DNA from: Longimicrobiales bacterium
GTDB taxonomy: Bacteria > Gemmatimonadota > Gemmatimonadetes > Longimicrobiales > Gaopeijiaceae
Direction: 5' to 3'
DNA length: 64,000 nt
NCBI GenBank assembly: GCA_951813395.1
Contig: OX638356.1
Coordinates: 3,360,501 to 3,424,500 of the forward strand
Part shown: piece after piece, positions 1 through 9,476 of the stretch
Layout of the letters: the number at the start of each line of letters is the position of its first letter
Position numbering within the stretch: position 1 is the stretch's first letter
Translations under genes and position numbers: made by a program
The notes under the pieces: generated by a model
The model's database searches: none
What the model was told of the DNA's origin: nothing
The model's input: only the letters and a program-made list of their open reading frames with translations

Positions 1-194
1 GCCTGGCGGTCGATCCCGGCCGCGCGCTGGCGGGCCTCCGAAGCCATGCGGTATACAACGGCGTTGATCGTCGGATTGACCTGTTCAAGGCGCCCGACCG
101 CCACCTCGATCAGCTCCGCCGGCGTGACCTCGCCGGCGCGCACGAGCCTGGCGAGCGCCGTGCCATCGTGGCGAACGTATTCTTCGTGGGTCAT
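1..194 (-). CDS. Amidase, N-terminal part (cut by window edge)
   Basis: Read from an ATG at 192-194 on the minus strand, the frame is open to the window edge and gives about 64 residues. They include [20 protein letters not shown] and [11 protein letters not shown], the typical start of amidase-signature enzymes (GatA-like), which hydrolyse amide bonds. The catalytic Ser-Ser-Lys region lies outside the window. There is no signal peptide, unlike the second amidase at 16.7-18.5 kb. The gene diverges from the bPH2 pair across 48 bases, so both promoters must lie in that short gap. Confidence 0.8.
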   Translation of the reverse strand, partial: MTHEEYVRHDGTALARLVRAGEVTPAELIEVAVGRLEQVNPTINAVVYRMASEARQRAAGIDRQ

Positions 195-242
195 GCTCTG
201 ACAGCTGTCTCCTGTGGGACTCGCGCCTACTACATTGGTGGC

Positions 243-809
243 ATGTTCGCTAACGACGAAGTGCCGACCGAATCCTTGCCCGTCGCGGAACGGGTCGACT
301 GGCAGCCGCTGCATCCCCGATTCGCGCAGCGTCTGCAGGCCGGCGTGCTCCTCCGTGTCCTCGTATTTGCGGGAGTCGGAGCAGCCCTGCACTACGGCGT
401 CGCGACGGGGGGCATGGCGGGGCTGGCCAGGGCCGCGCACCTGCTCTCGACGACCGCGTGGACGGTGTTCGGGGCGCTCTCTCTCTGGGCGCTGGCGTGG
501 CCCGCGATCGCGGTGCGCTTCCGCGGCTACGCCGTTCGTGATCGGGACATCCTGTACAGGTCGGGCGTGCTCTGGCGTTCGGTGCGGGCCGTGCCCTTCA
601 ACCGCGTCCAGCACACCAAGACCGACAGCACGCCCCTGGACCGGCGTTTCGGCCTGGCCAACCTTTCCATCTTCCCGGCGGGCGGCGGCGCTCACAAGAT
701 CCGCGGGCTCGGCGGAGAGACAGCGGAGCGGCTGCGGGCGTTCGTCTCGGCGCGCATCGAAGCAGAGACCCCCGAGACGACGGACTCCGACGTTGGCAAG
801 CCGGCCTGA
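243..809 (+). CDS. bPH2 (DUF304) membrane protein, YdbS-like
   Basis: This 188-residue protein has two hydrophobic stretches (about residues 35-90) followed by a bacterial PH-like domain with the family pattern [20 protein letters not shown] and an LSIFPAGGG strand. The ATG at 243 is chosen because upstream extension adds non-membrane residues without homology sense. It overlaps the next gene, another bPH2 protein, by 17 bases, the usual YdbS-YdbT arrangement. Such pairs are inner-membrane proteins of poorly defined function; in Bacillus they affect sensitivity to certain peptides. Function here is inferred only from family. Confidence 0.8.
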   Translation: MFANDEVPTESLPVAERVDWQPLHPRFAQRLQAGVLLRVLVFAGVGAALHYGVATGGMAGLARAAHLLSTTAWTVFGALSLWALAWPAIAVRFRGYAVRDRDILYRSGVLWRSVRAVPFNRVQHTKTDSTPLDRRFGLANLSIFPAGGGAHKIRGLGGETAERLRAFVSARIEAETPETTDSDVGKPA

Positions 810-2433
810 TTTCGGCGTCTGGCGGCGAACCTCACCGTTCGCGATCGCCTTCTTTCTCGGCGCCACGATCAAGGCCGTCGCCGGAAGCTACATCCAGCTC
901 GTGGCCTCGTTCGGAGCCATCGCGTACCTCACGCGCTTCGATTTCCTGTCCCGCGGCGGCTCATTGGGATGGGCGGTTCTGCTGGCCGTCCTGGCCATCG
1001 GTGCCGCTGCACTGCTCAGGTACTGGTTTTTCCGGTACCGGCTCGAAGAGGACCGCTTGCTCATCCGCCAGGGCTTCGTCAAGAGGACGGCCCTCGACCT
1101 GCCCTTCGATCGGGTACAGGGCATCAACGTCGAGCGTTCGCTGGTGGACCGGGTGCTCGGCCTGGTGACCGTTCGGCTGGATACCGCGGGGACGGCCGCG
1201 GCCGAGGGCTGGCTCCCCGCCGTCCGCACCGAACTGGCCGACTGGCTGCGCACCCGCGTCGACCATGGACAGCGCAGGAGGCGGTTGGGCGATGACGATG
1301 GCGAGGAACGCCGGCGGCGCCCGGTGGACGAGGCGGCTCCCGGCGCCGCAGGCATCCCCGAATTGCAGGCAGGCACCCTGGTTCCAGCCACGGGCAGGGT
1401 CCTCGTCCGGCTCACCAACGGCGACATGCTGCGCATTGGGCTCGCCGACCGGAAAGCGCTGGTGCTTGCCGGGGCCCTCGCCGCGCTGGCACAGGCGGCC
1501 GAACCCTTCGAGGATGCGATCCTCGGCGTACTCGGCCGGTTGCAGACCGCGGTTGCCGACTTCGGCACCTACAGCCAGGCGACCGCGATCGTTCTCGTGG
1601 TTTTCGCCACCCTGCTCGTGCTGTTTCTCGCAGTCGTCATCAGCGCGTTCCTGCGCTACCACAACTTCACGCTGTGGCGACGGGGCACCGCGTTTCGCTC
1701 CCGCGGCGGCCTCCTCACGCAGAAGGAAGTCGTCGTCGAGACCGCCAAGATCCAGCAGCTCAAGCTGTCCCGAAACCTTATCCAGCGATGGCTCGGGCGG
1801 TATCGTTTCGAGGCGCTCCCCGCCGGCGCGATACCCGTGCCGGGAAGCGTGGGTCCCGGGAATCTCGAGATCGCGGAAAACCTCACCGTACCGCTGCTCG
1901 ACGGTTCGGTCGCCGAAACGATGCGCAGCCAGGTGTTCGGGGCCGAGGCCACGGGGCTCACACTCCTCCCGGCAAGCCCGGCGTTCAAGCGCGTCTCGCC
2001 GTACTACGTCCGGGCGGTCATGCTGCGGACGGCTGCGGTTCCGATCCTTGGCGGCGCGGTCTTCACGCTTGGACAATGGGGGCCGGCGGCGGTTGCGGGC
2101 CTGCCCTTCGCCGGCTGGTGTCTCCTGTGGCTGGCGTTGTCGGGATCGATCGGCCTGCAGAGCTGGCGTCGAAGGGGCTATCTCCACGACGACGAGGGAC
2201 TGGCAAGCCGCCAGGGACTGGTCGGCAACCGGGTCGACGCCTTCCTCTTCCGCAAGGTGCAGGGAGTGACCGTGAAGCGGTCTCCGCTGCAACGCCGCAA
2301 GGGACTGGCGACGTTGGAGGTCCATCTGTCGTCGGGCATCGTAACGGTTCCCTGCATCGCCCGGGAAACCGCCGCCGAGTTGCGGGATTACATTCTCTAC
2401 AAGGTGGAGTCGAGCCGCCTCCCCTGGCACTGA
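793..2433 (+). CDS. Three-repeat bPH2 membrane protein, YdbT-like
   Basis: About 546 residues from a TTG at 793 (no better start is visible; an ATG/GTG start would cut into the first membrane segment). Membrane segments fall near residues 15-35, 58-80, 265-290 and 415-455. Between and after them are three copies of the bPH2 pattern: [20 protein letters not shown], a second at [20 protein letters not shown], and a third at [20 protein letters not shown]. This is the partner of the upstream YdbS-like gene and is translationally coupled to it. The middle linker rich in Arg/Asp (about residues 155-200) is an unusual insertion, probably cytoplasmic. Confidence 0.8.
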   Translation: MASRPDFGVWRRTSPFAIAFFLGATIKAVAGSYIQLVASFGAIAYLTRFDFLSRGGSLGWAVLLAVLAIGAAALLRYWFFRYRLEEDRLLIRQGFVKRTALDLPFDRVQGINVERSLVDRVLGLVTVRLDTAGTAAAEGWLPAVRTELADWLRTRVDHGQRRRRLGDDDGEERRRRPVDEAAPGAAGIPELQAGTLVPATGRVLVRLTNGDMLRIGLADRKALVLAGALAALAQAAEPFEDAILGVLGRLQTAVADFGTYSQATAIVLVVFATLLVLFLAVVISAFLRYHNFTLWRRGTAFRSRGGLLTQKEVVVETAKIQQLKLSRNLIQRWLGRYRFEALPAGAIPVPGSVGPGNLEIAENLTVPLLDGSVAETMRSQVFGAEATGLTLLPASPAFKRVSPYYVRAVMLRTAAVPILGGAVFTLGQWGPAAVAGLPFAGWCLLWLALSGSIGLQSWRRRGYLHDDEGLASRQGLVGNRVDAFLFRKVQGVTVKRSPLQRRKGLATLEVHLSSGIVTVPCIARETAAELRDYILYKVESSRLPWH

Positions 2434-2444
2434 AGGAGGAGCGG

Positions 2445-3380
2445 ATGAAGCCGCGGCGCACCGGACGCCGGCGACCGAAGGGCTACGATATCACCGTCGA
2501 CCTCGGGCTCTTCCTGACCGCGCTGATATGGGGACTCAACTTCCCCGTCGTGAAAGCGGCGCTGCGCGAGATCGGCCCCCTCGCCTTCAACGCCCTGCGG
2601 TTCGCGTGCGCCGCCCTGGCCGTCTGGGTGCTGTTGCGCATGCAGGGACGCCGACTCATGCCGGCGCGCAAGGACTGGCTCCCGGTAATCGCGCTGGGCG
2701 TCTTCGGCCACGTCACCTTCCAGGTCTGCTTCATCTATGGACTGGCCTGGACACTGACCGGCAACGCGGCCCTGCTCCTCTCCACGAGCCCGGTCTGGGT
2801 TGTGCTCCTGGGGCTGGCGGTCGGAAGGGAACGGTTCAATCCGGGCATCCTCGCCGGTGTCGCCGCCACGCTGGCCGGGACGGTCATTCTGATCACCGGA
2901 GGCGGCAATGAGGTCGGTGGGGCGCGTTGGGGCGACCTGATGGTTCTCGGGGCCGCCATCTCCTGGTCGGTCTACACCGTTTACGGCCGCCGCATGACCA
3001 AGCGGCGCGGCGTCCTCGAAATGACCGCGTGGACGTTATGGGCGGGAATGCCCGTGCTGGTGCTCATGGGCATCCCGGAGCTGTTGCGAATGGACTGGGC
3101 GGCGGTCTCGCTGGGAGCGTGGCTGGGGGTCGCATACGCCGGGATCTTTGCGATCGCGATCGGGTACCTGCTCTGGTATCGGGGTGTGCGCGTCATCGGC
3201 CAGAGCCGTACTTCGGTGTACCAGAACCTGGTGCCGGTGATCGCGCTCGGAGCCGCGTGGCTCTGGCTGGGCGAGACACCGAGCCCGCAGCAACTGATCG
3301 GCGCGGTGGTGATTCTGTCCGGGGTGGTGGTCGCCCGGAGGGCGGGGGTGATCGCGGCGCCCCGGCTCCGCCGCCGTTGA
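2445..3380 (+). CDS. EamA/DMT-family transporter
   Basis: The 311-residue protein has about ten hydrophobic helices arranged as two EamA repeats (about residues 20-150 and 165-300), the fold of drug/metabolite exporters. A strong ribosome site, AAGGAGGA at 2433-2440, precedes the ATG and overlaps the stop codon of the bPH2 gene, so it is the third gene of that operon. N-terminal residues are Arg/Lys-rich, which fits a cytoplasmic N-terminus. The substrate cannot be told from sequence; amino acids or metabolites are typical of the family. Confidence 0.88.
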   Translation: MKPRRTGRRRPKGYDITVDLGLFLTALIWGLNFPVVKAALREIGPLAFNALRFACAALAVWVLLRMQGRRLMPARKDWLPVIALGVFGHVTFQVCFIYGLAWTLTGNAALLLSTSPVWVVLLGLAVGRERFNPGILAGVAATLAGTVILITGGGNEVGGARWGDLMVLGAAISWSVYTVYGRRMTKRRGVLEMTAWTLWAGMPVLVLMGIPELLRMDWAAVSLGAWLGVAYAGIFAIAIGYLLWYRGVRVIGQSRTSVYQNLVPVIALGAAWLWLGETPSPQQLIGAVVILSGVVVARRAGVIAAPRLRRR

Positions 3381-3407
3381 CGGAATGCGCGCGGGATTCC
3401 GAGTTTT
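3381..3407 (+). terminator. Weak intrinsic terminator after the EamA gene
   Basis: CGGAAT at 3381-3386 pairs with ATTCCG at 3396-3401 around a GC-rich loop, followed by AGTTTT. It starts right after the stop codon. The stem is only 6 bp and the T tract short, so efficiency is uncertain. Confidence 0.4.
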
Positions 3408-3410
3408 GGC

Positions 3411-3465
3411 CGATATTGTCGCAAGTCGTCCGACATTGTCGCATTATGGAACCCATAGACGACAA
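3411..3465 (+). promoter_or_regulatory. Tandem 13-nt repeats upstream of the methyltransferase, candidate operator
   Basis: CGATATTGTCGCA (3411-3423) and CGACATTGTCGCA (3431-3443) are direct repeats with a period of exactly 20 bp, about two helical turns. A reverse half-site CGACAA lies at 3460-3465. The next start codon is at 3505. Repeats on one face of the helix suggest a bound regulator; no regulator gene is adjacent. Confidence 0.4.
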
Positions 3466-3504
3466 AATCGGCAAATCAAGTCCCCAACAGAGCCCTCCTG
3501 AACG

Positions 3505-4344
3505 ATGATCGACATCAACGAGATTGGCGCGACCGCTTTCGTGATCGCGTCCATCCGGGCCCTCGAGCCCGAAAAGCCGCATCCGCTGTTCAGCGACCCC
3601 TATGCCCAGTGGTTCTCGAACGACCGGGCCCTGGCGGCGGCCCGGCAAGTGGACGCGGCCTTTCCGCCTTCAACCACCATGGTCCGGTTCCGCACCCGCT
3701 ACTTCAACCGTTTCGTCGAACGCGGGATCGCGGCGGGGGCCCGGCAGGTGGTGCTGCTCGGGGGCGGCTTCGACATGCGCGCCCATCTCTACGACGACGC
3801 GGGTGCCGATTTCTTCGAGGTCGATCAGAAGGCGGTTCTCGAATTCAAGCGGGCGATTCTGGAGCGCAAAGGGATCGAGCAACCGGCGTCGCTCTTCGCC
3901 AACTACCTGGAGGCCGATGTTCCGAGCGGTCTGGCCGACCTGGGCTTCGATCCCGGGGCGCCCACGCTGATGGTCTGGGAGGGCAACACCATGTACCTGC
4001 CCCCCGAGAGCATCACGCCGTTCGTCAACCGGCTCGCCGAGGCCATGACCTCGTTTCGCATTGCCTTCGACTACTTCGCCGTCGACCTGCAGAGCCGCGA
4101 TTTCGACACCGAAAAGGACAGAAAGCGGCTCGAAGGCGTGGAGAAGGCGATGGGTGCCTCGTTTCCCACCGGGTTTGCCGACCTGACCGTGTTCGAGGAA
4201 CAGGCACCGTTCAAGGTGGTCGAAGACGGCTCCTTCGCCGGCCTGGCCGAGGAGTTCGGGCTGGGCGAGATGGTGGCGAACTACCCCGAGGACTGGCGCG
4301 AGACGCTCAAGCTGTACCGATACTGCGTACTTGAGAGGCGCTGA
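3505..4344 (+). CDS. SAM-dependent methyltransferase, LCM/PPM1 type
   Basis: 279 residues. An N-terminal ATAFVIASIRALE and a TRYFNRFVERGIAAGARQ stretch precede SAM-binding motif I, LLGGGFDMRAHLY (about residue 88), an acidic FFEVDQKAVLEFKR ribose-binding strand, and LMVWEGNTMYLPPESI. These are typical of leucine carboxyl methyltransferase-related proteins that methylate carboxyl groups of small molecules or polyketide-type products. There is no biosynthetic cluster nearby, so its substrate is unknown. It is convergent with the BNR gene, with only about 50 bases between them. Confidence 0.8.
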   Translation: MIDINEIGATAFVIASIRALEPEKPHPLFSDPYAQWFSNDRALAAARQVDAAFPPSTTMVRFRTRYFNRFVERGIAAGARQVVLLGGGFDMRAHLYDDAGADFFEVDQKAVLEFKRAILERKGIEQPASLFANYLEADVPSGLADLGFDPGAPTLMVWEGNTMYLPPESITPFVNRLAEAMTSFRIAFDYFAVDLQSRDFDTEKDRKRLEGVEKAMGASFPTGFADLTVFEEQAPFKVVEDGSFAGLAEEFGLGEMVANYPEDWRETLKLYRYCVLERR

Positions 4345-4396
4345 GGAGGAGCAACGCCGGCCGGCGCCGCCCTTGACCGCCGCGTTCCGTTGCGCG

Positions 4397-7300
4397 TCAC
4401 CCCCCGTCGGCGATGATCACCATCCCGCGCGCCCTGAGCATTTCGTTCAGCGCGGCCACCTCGTTCGCGACCAGCGCGTCGAGCGCCTCCAGGTGCTGCC
4501 GCAGCTGTTCGTGGAGCAGCACCTTCACCTCCAGCTCCTGGTCGGTGGGCGGGAAGTCGGCCACCGCGATCGCGCCGGTCAGGTAGCCCAGCTTCTGCAG
4601 CAGCTTCGCCTCGAAGCGCACGCCGTCCTGGCCCTGACCGGTGAGACGCAGGTCGACCATGTTGCTCTGCAGGTCCACGAGCTGGTCGCGCAGCGCGGCC
4701 ATCGCTTCGGTCAGCGCGTCGTCATCGGCGAAGCGTGACATGGTCGCGAGCTGGACGCGGATCGCCTCCACGCGGTGGACCGACTCGCCCGCCGCGACCA
4801 CGTCGTCGCGGACCTCGCGCACGAAGGCCACCTGCGCCGCGATGTCGGCCTCGGATCCCGCCGAGTGGGGGTCCTTGATCACCGTGAGCGGCTGTTCGTG
4901 GGTTTCCCCCGCCGCGTTGAGCCTCACCGTGTAGCGCCCGGGAGGGAGCAGGATCGAGATCTGGCGCGCCCCCGGAGCCGCCCTGCCCTCCTCGCCGACC
5001 GCGATGTGTTCGGCGTACATCGGGCTGGTCAATAGCCGGATGGGCCCGTTGGGCTCGTCCCGCAGGTCCCAGTGGATGCGGTTGACGCCGGCCTTGTTCG
5101 TGCCGGCCAGCGTCCGCACGACCTCGCCCGCCGCGTCCACGATCTCGACGGTGGGCGCTTCGGCCTCCCCGCGGGACGCCGCCTCGACCGCAGTCTCGGC
5201 CAGCCAGTAGTTGATCGACGCGCCGTACTCGGGATCCCGTCCCTCGGTGGGATCGCTGTAGGGAACCGACGGCGGCGTGATGGCGCGGAAGCGGTAGGCG
5301 CCTCGAGGCGCGAACAGGTGCGAGGACGAGGCCATCACCTCGGGCGTGAGCTGCTGGAGCGGCGTGAGGTCGTCGAGGATCCAGAATCCGCGGCCGTACG
5401 TGCCCACCACCAGGTCGCCGAAGTGCTCCTGCACGACGACGCCCGATACGGGCGCTGCGGGCAGGTTGTTCTGGAGCGGCTGCCAGTTGTCGCCGTCGTC
5501 GAACGACACGTAGATCGCGTTTTCGGTCCCCACGTACAGCAGCCCCTGCCGCTTCGTGTCCTCGGCGATGACCTTCGTGTAGCTGAGCATGCTGGGCGGA
5601 ATCCCGTTTGTGATCTTGTCGAACGAGGCGCCATGATCCCGGGTCCTGTACACGTAGGGATCGCGCACATTTACCTGGTGGCCGTCGATGGCCACGTACG
5701 CCGTCCCCGCGTCGTAGCGGGAGGCCGCAATGGACCGCACCGCCATCCACTCCGGCAAATCCGGCATGTTGTCTGTCACGTTCGTCCAAGTGGCGCCACC
5801 GTCCCGCGTGACCTGCAGCAGCCCGTCGTTGGTGCCCGCCCAGATGAGCCCTTCCTCGACCGGCGACTCGGCAATCCCGAAGACGGTGCCCGCGTACTCG
5901 ACCCCGATGTTGTCACCGGTCAGGCCGCCGGAAAGCCCCATGCGGCTGCGGTCGTTGAGCGTCAGGTCCGGGCTGATCACCTCCCAGCTCTGGCCCCCGT
6001 TGCGGGTTCGGTGCACGTGCTGGCTGCCCACGTACACGGTGTTGTTGTCGTGCGGCGAGATGTGGATCGGCGCGTCCCAGATGAAGCGGTAGCGCACGCC
6101 CGCCGCCGCCCCCCGGCTCTGCTCCGGCCACACCTCGACGGCGCGGTACTGGCGCCTGTCCTCCTCGTAGCGCACCACGATGCCACCCACCATCCCCGAT
6201 CCCGAAGCCGATGACCATACAATGTTCGGATCGGTCGGATCGGGCGTGGCCCACCCGCTCTCGCCGCCGCCCACGTGGTGCCACATCCCCCGCGGAATCC
6301 CCGTAATCCGGCGCTGCCCCTGGATGCGGCTGTTGCTGGGACCGCGGTACGTCGGCTCGTCCTGCTTGTTGCCGAGCACGTTGTACGGGATCGCGTTGTC
6401 GACCGTCACGTGGTACATCTGCGCGTTCGTGAGACGCTGGCGAAACCACGTCTTCCCCCGGTTGATCGAGATCGACAGGCCCTGGTCGTGCGCGACGATC
6501 ATGCGGTCGGGGCTGGTGGGGTCGATCCACATGTCGTGGTGATCGCCGCCGGGAGCCTGCGGGCGGGGGGTGACGTCCAGCGTGCGGCCGCCGTCGGTCG
6601 AGGTGGTGAACGAGGCCGTGAGGAAATACGCCTCGTCCTCGTCGTTGGGCGAAATCACCACGCGCGAGTAGTAGTGCGGCCGGCCCATCGCGTTGCGGTT
6701 GCGAGTGATCAGCGCCCATGTCCGACCGCCGTCCTCCGAGCGCCACAGCTGTCCGTCCTCGGTCTCGCGCCCCTCCCAGGGGATCCCGTCGCCCGTTTCG
6801 AGCATCGCGTAGACCCGGTCCGGATTCGACGCCGCAACCGCCACCGCAACCTTCCCGACCGGCTTCTCGGGCAGCCCGACACCGTTGTCCGGACCGTTCA
6901 GCTTCGTCCACGTGTCGCCGCCGTCGCGCGAGACGTGCAGGCCGCCGCCGGGTCCGCCGGAAGTCCGCCCCCAGGTGTGGATCTCCAGCTGCCAGGTGCC
7001 CGCAAACAGCACGCGCGGGTTGGACGGGTCCATGGCGATATCGGAACAGCCCGTGTCCTCGTCCACGAACAGCACGTGCTCCCACGTCGCGCCACCGTCC
7101 GTCGTCCGGAACACGCCGCGCTCGGGCTGCGGGCCGTACGCGTGTCCCAGCGCGCACATGAACACGATGTCGGGGTTGGCGGGATGGATCACGAGGCGCG
7201 GAATCCGTCCGGTCCGCTCCAGCCCCATCAGCGTCCAGGTGGCGCCGGCGTCGGTCGACTTGTAGACGCCCTGTCCGAGGGAGACATGGCTGCGGATCTT

Positions 7301-7651
7301 CCCCTCGCCGGTCCCGGCCCAGACGATGTTCGGATCGGCCTGCGCCACACCCAGCGACCCGATCGACTGCACGGGCTGACCGTCGAAGATCGCGTCCCAG
7401 TGCACCCCGCCGTCGGTCGTCTTGTAGATCCCCCCGGAGGCCGCGCCGACGTAGTAGGTATGCGGATCGCCGACGATCCCGGCCGCCGCGGAAAAGCGGT
7501 TGCCCTCCGGCCCGATGTGCCGCCACTCGAGCGAGGTGTACGCGGCGGGGTCGGGGGCCTGCTGGGCGATAGCAGGCGTGCGGGCAAGGGCGGCGGAGAG
7601 CACGACTGCGGGGCCGACGAGGAGCGAGAGCCGGGAACGATGGATGCGCAT
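4397..7651 (-). CDS. Secreted BNR/VPS10-type beta-propeller protein
   Basis: 1084 residues from an ATG with GAGGTC seven bases upstream; a longer start would precede the signal peptide. Residues 1-30 (RLSLLVGPAVVLSAALARTP then AIAQQ) form a Sec signal. From about 40 to 800 there are many BNR/Asp-box repeats (TTDGGVHWD, STDAGATW, SRDGGDTWTKL, RSEDGGRTWA, TRDGGATWTNV), building one or two sortilin-like propellers. A small Ig-like piece (VRTLAGTNKAGVNRIHWDL, near 890) and a helical tail follow. Proteins annotated as glycosyl hydrolases of this kind are common in Gemmatimonadota and Acidobacteria, but no catalytic site can be assigned. Probably periplasmic or extracellular. Confidence 0.85.
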   Translation of the reverse strand: MRIHRSRLSLLVGPAVVLSAALARTPAIAQQAPDPAAYTSLEWRHIGPEGNRFSAAAGIVGDPHTYYVGAASGGIYKTTDGGVHWDAIFDGQPVQSIGSLGVAQADPNIVWAGTGEGKIRSHVSLGQGVYKSTDAGATWTLMGLERTGRIPRLVIHPANPDIVFMCALGHAYGPQPERGVFRTTDGGATWEHVLFVDEDTGCSDIAMDPSNPRVLFAGTWQLEIHTWGRTSGGPGGGLHVSRDGGDTWTKLNGPDNGVGLPEKPVGKVAVAVAASNPDRVYAMLETGDGIPWEGRETEDGQLWRSEDGGRTWALITRNRNAMGRPHYYSRVVISPNDEDEAYFLTASFTTSTDGGRTLDVTPRPQAPGGDHHDMWIDPTSPDRMIVAHDQGLSISINRGKTWFRQRLTNAQMYHVTVDNAIPYNVLGNKQDEPTYRGPSNSRIQGQRRITGIPRGMWHHVGGGESGWATPDPTDPNIVWSSASGSGMVGGIVVRYEEDRRQYRAVEVWPEQSRGAAAGVRYRFIWDAPIHISPHDNNTVYVGSQHVHRTRNGGQSWEVISPDLTLNDRSRMGLSGGLTGDNIGVEYAGTVFGIAESPVEEGLIWAGTNDGLLQVTRDGGATWTNVTDNMPDLPEWMAVRSIAASRYDAGTAYVAIDGHQVNVRDPYVYRTRDHGASFDKITNGIPPSMLSYTKVIAEDTKRQGLLYVGTENAIYVSFDDGDNWQPLQNNLPAAPVSGVVVQEHFGDLVVGTYGRGFWILDDLTPLQQLTPEVMASSSHLFAPRGAYRFRAITPPSVPYSDPTEGRDPEYGASINYWLAETAVEAASRGEAEAPTVEIVDAAGEVVRTLAGTNKAGVNRIHWDLRDEPNGPIRLLTSPMYAEHIAVGEEGRAAPGARQISILLPPGRYTVRLNAAGETHEQPLTVIKDPHSAGSEADIAAQVAFVREVRDDVVAAGESVHRVEAIRVQLATMSRFADDDALTEAMAALRDQLVDLQSNMVDLRLTGQGQDGVRFEAKLLQKLGYLTGAIAVADFPPTDQELEVKVLLHEQLRQHLEALDALVANEVAALNEMLRARGMVIIADGG

Positions 7652-8017
7652 GACTGACCTCTGGTGGGGGATGAGAGCGAACGCGTCGTTACGGTGAGCC
7701 GAACCGCGCCAAACGGTGAACGCCACGGCACGGGACGAATGGAAAGCCTAGACTCCGTTTCGGGACGGTGTGGCGCAAGTGGGCGGCGGCGAACCAGGCC
7801 GCGGCGAATGTGGCGGAGTCCCCTGTTTATCGTTTGCCATATTGCCGGTTGCATTCATGCCGAATACTCGTGTTACATCATGTCGATTTATCGCATATAG
7901 TCATGTCATATTCTCGGATGAGTCGACAAGGGCAGAGCCAACCTGCGCAGACTCGCCCATCGCATGGAGCGGCGGGCCGCTGCGAGGCACCCCGACGCGG
8001 AGAGGAGCGAACCCCCG
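7652..8017. other. Divergent intergenic region, AT-rich near 7826-7920
   Basis: This 366-base gap lies between the divergent BNR and permease genes. The stretch 7826-7920 is much richer in A+T than its surroundings and probably carries the permease promoter. I looked for a purine riboswitch upstream of the permease and saw none of its conserved core. No convincing small gene is visible. Confidence 0.4.
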
Positions 8018-9307
8018 ATGATGAGTCACTTCCGGCTGGAAGAGCGCAACACCAGCGTGCGGACCGAGGTGCTGGCCGGGTGCACGACATTCCTCACCCT
8101 GTCCTACATCATCTTCGTAAACCCGCTGGTCCTGGGGGGCGCGGGGATGGACGCCGGGGCCGTGCTCGTGGCAACCTGTCTCGCCGCGGCCTTTGGATCG
8201 GCGGTGATGGGCCTCTACGCCAACTACCCGATCGCCCTGGCCCCGGGGATGGGGCTGAACGCCTACTTCGCGGCAGTCGCGGTGGGCACGCTCGGCCTTT
8301 CCTGGCAGACGGCGCTCGGTGCCGTATTCTGCTCCGGGGTCCTGATGCTGATCCTGTCCGTGCTGCCCGTGAGGGAGTGGGTGGTCAACGCCATTCCCCG
8401 CTCGCAGAAGCTGGCCATCGCGGCGGGGATCGGGTTCTTCCTGATCATCATCGGGCTCCGCAACGCCGGTGTGGTCGTGGGCAGCGAAGCGACGCTTGTC
8501 ACGCTGGGCAACCTGACGCAGTGGCCGGTGGTGCTCGCCGCCCTGGGATTCGTCGGAATCGTCGCCCTGGAGCAGCGCAGGCTGCCCGGAGCCGTGCTCA
8601 TCTGCATACTGGCCCTGTCCATGGCCGGGTGGGTCGCGGGACAATCCCCCCAACCGGAATCGGTGTTGGCGGCCCCACCGTCGCTCGCCCCGACATTCCT
8701 TCAACTCGACATCGCCGCGGCGTTCGAGGTGGGCCTGGTCGCGATCGTCTTTGCCTTTCTCATGGTGGACCTCTTCGACACCAGCGGCACGCTCGTCGCC
8801 GTACTCAACGAGGCGGGACTGACCGACGGGACCGGCCGCGTTCCACATTTGCGCCGGGCCCTGGTGGCGGACAGCTCGGCCACGATCGTGGGCTCGCTGC
8901 TCGGCACCTCGACCACGACCTCCTACATCGAGAGCGCGGCCGGCGTGCGCGCAGGGGGACGCACGGGCCTGACGGCGTTGGTCGTCGCCGGACTGTTCCT
9001 GGTGGCGATCGTGTTCGCACCGGTCGCCAACGCCATCCCCGGTTACGCGACCGCCCCCGCGATCGTCTTCGTCGGGTGCGTGATGGCAAGAGCGCTCCGG
9101 GACGTGGAGTGGGACGACCTTACGGAGAGCGTTCCTGCAATCGTCACCGCGATCGCCATGCCCTTCACCTACTCGATCGCCACCGGGATCGGTCTCGGCT
9201 TCATCGCCTACGCCCTGATCAAGGTGCTGGCGGGCCGCCGCCGCGAATTGAACGCGGCGGTGGCCACCGTGGCGGTGCTGTTCGCGATCCGGTTCGTGGT
9301 CGGCTAG
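8018..9307 (+). CDS. NCS2-family purine permease (AzgA/PbuG-like)
   Basis: About 429 residues, starting at one of two adjacent ATGs (8018 or 8021) with AGAGGAG ten bases before. The N-terminus LEERNTSVRTEVLAGCTTFL followed by SYIIFVNPLVLGGAGM is characteristic of the adenine/guanine/hypoxanthine branch of NCS2, as are the half-helix residues APGMGLNAYF (about 75) and LGTSTTTSYIESAAGV (about 300). Twelve or so membrane segments. It imports nucleobases by proton symport. A single-gene unit, facing away from the BNR gene. Confidence 0.9.
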   Translation: MMSHFRLEERNTSVRTEVLAGCTTFLTLSYIIFVNPLVLGGAGMDAGAVLVATCLAAAFGSAVMGLYANYPIALAPGMGLNAYFAAVAVGTLGLSWQTALGAVFCSGVLMLILSVLPVREWVVNAIPRSQKLAIAAGIGFFLIIIGLRNAGVVVGSEATLVTLGNLTQWPVVLAALGFVGIVALEQRRLPGAVLICILALSMAGWVAGQSPQPESVLAAPPSLAPTFLQLDIAAAFEVGLVAIVFAFLMVDLFDTSGTLVAVLNEAGLTDGTGRVPHLRRALVADSSATIVGSLLGTSTTTSYIESAAGVRAGGRTGLTALVVAGLFLVAIVFAPVANAIPGYATAPAIVFVGCVMARALRDVEWDDLTESVPAIVTAIAMPFTYSIATGIGLGFIAYALIKVLAGRRRELNAAVATVAVLFAIRFVVG

Positions 9308-9476
9308 TGTCGCGCCCCGAGGCTGGGCCAAGGCCTCAACGTTGCCGCGCCAGACGGCCGTGGGTACGTTGCCGCAAAAGCCGAGGCCGAGGTATCCCCG
9401 TCGGTGCGTCGGGGTCCCGAAACGCCTGAGGAGCAAGACGATGGAGCGCTTCCACAGTGCCATGTAGCGCCGCCGC

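Noticed and set aside
7652-8017. Purine riboswitch upstream of the NCS2 permease
   Set aside because: No conserved purine-aptamer core or paired P1-P3 layout could be found.
9308-9476. Short minus-strand frame across the gap after the permease
   Set aside because: No recognisable family, no start signal, and it continues antisense into the aminotransferase gene.
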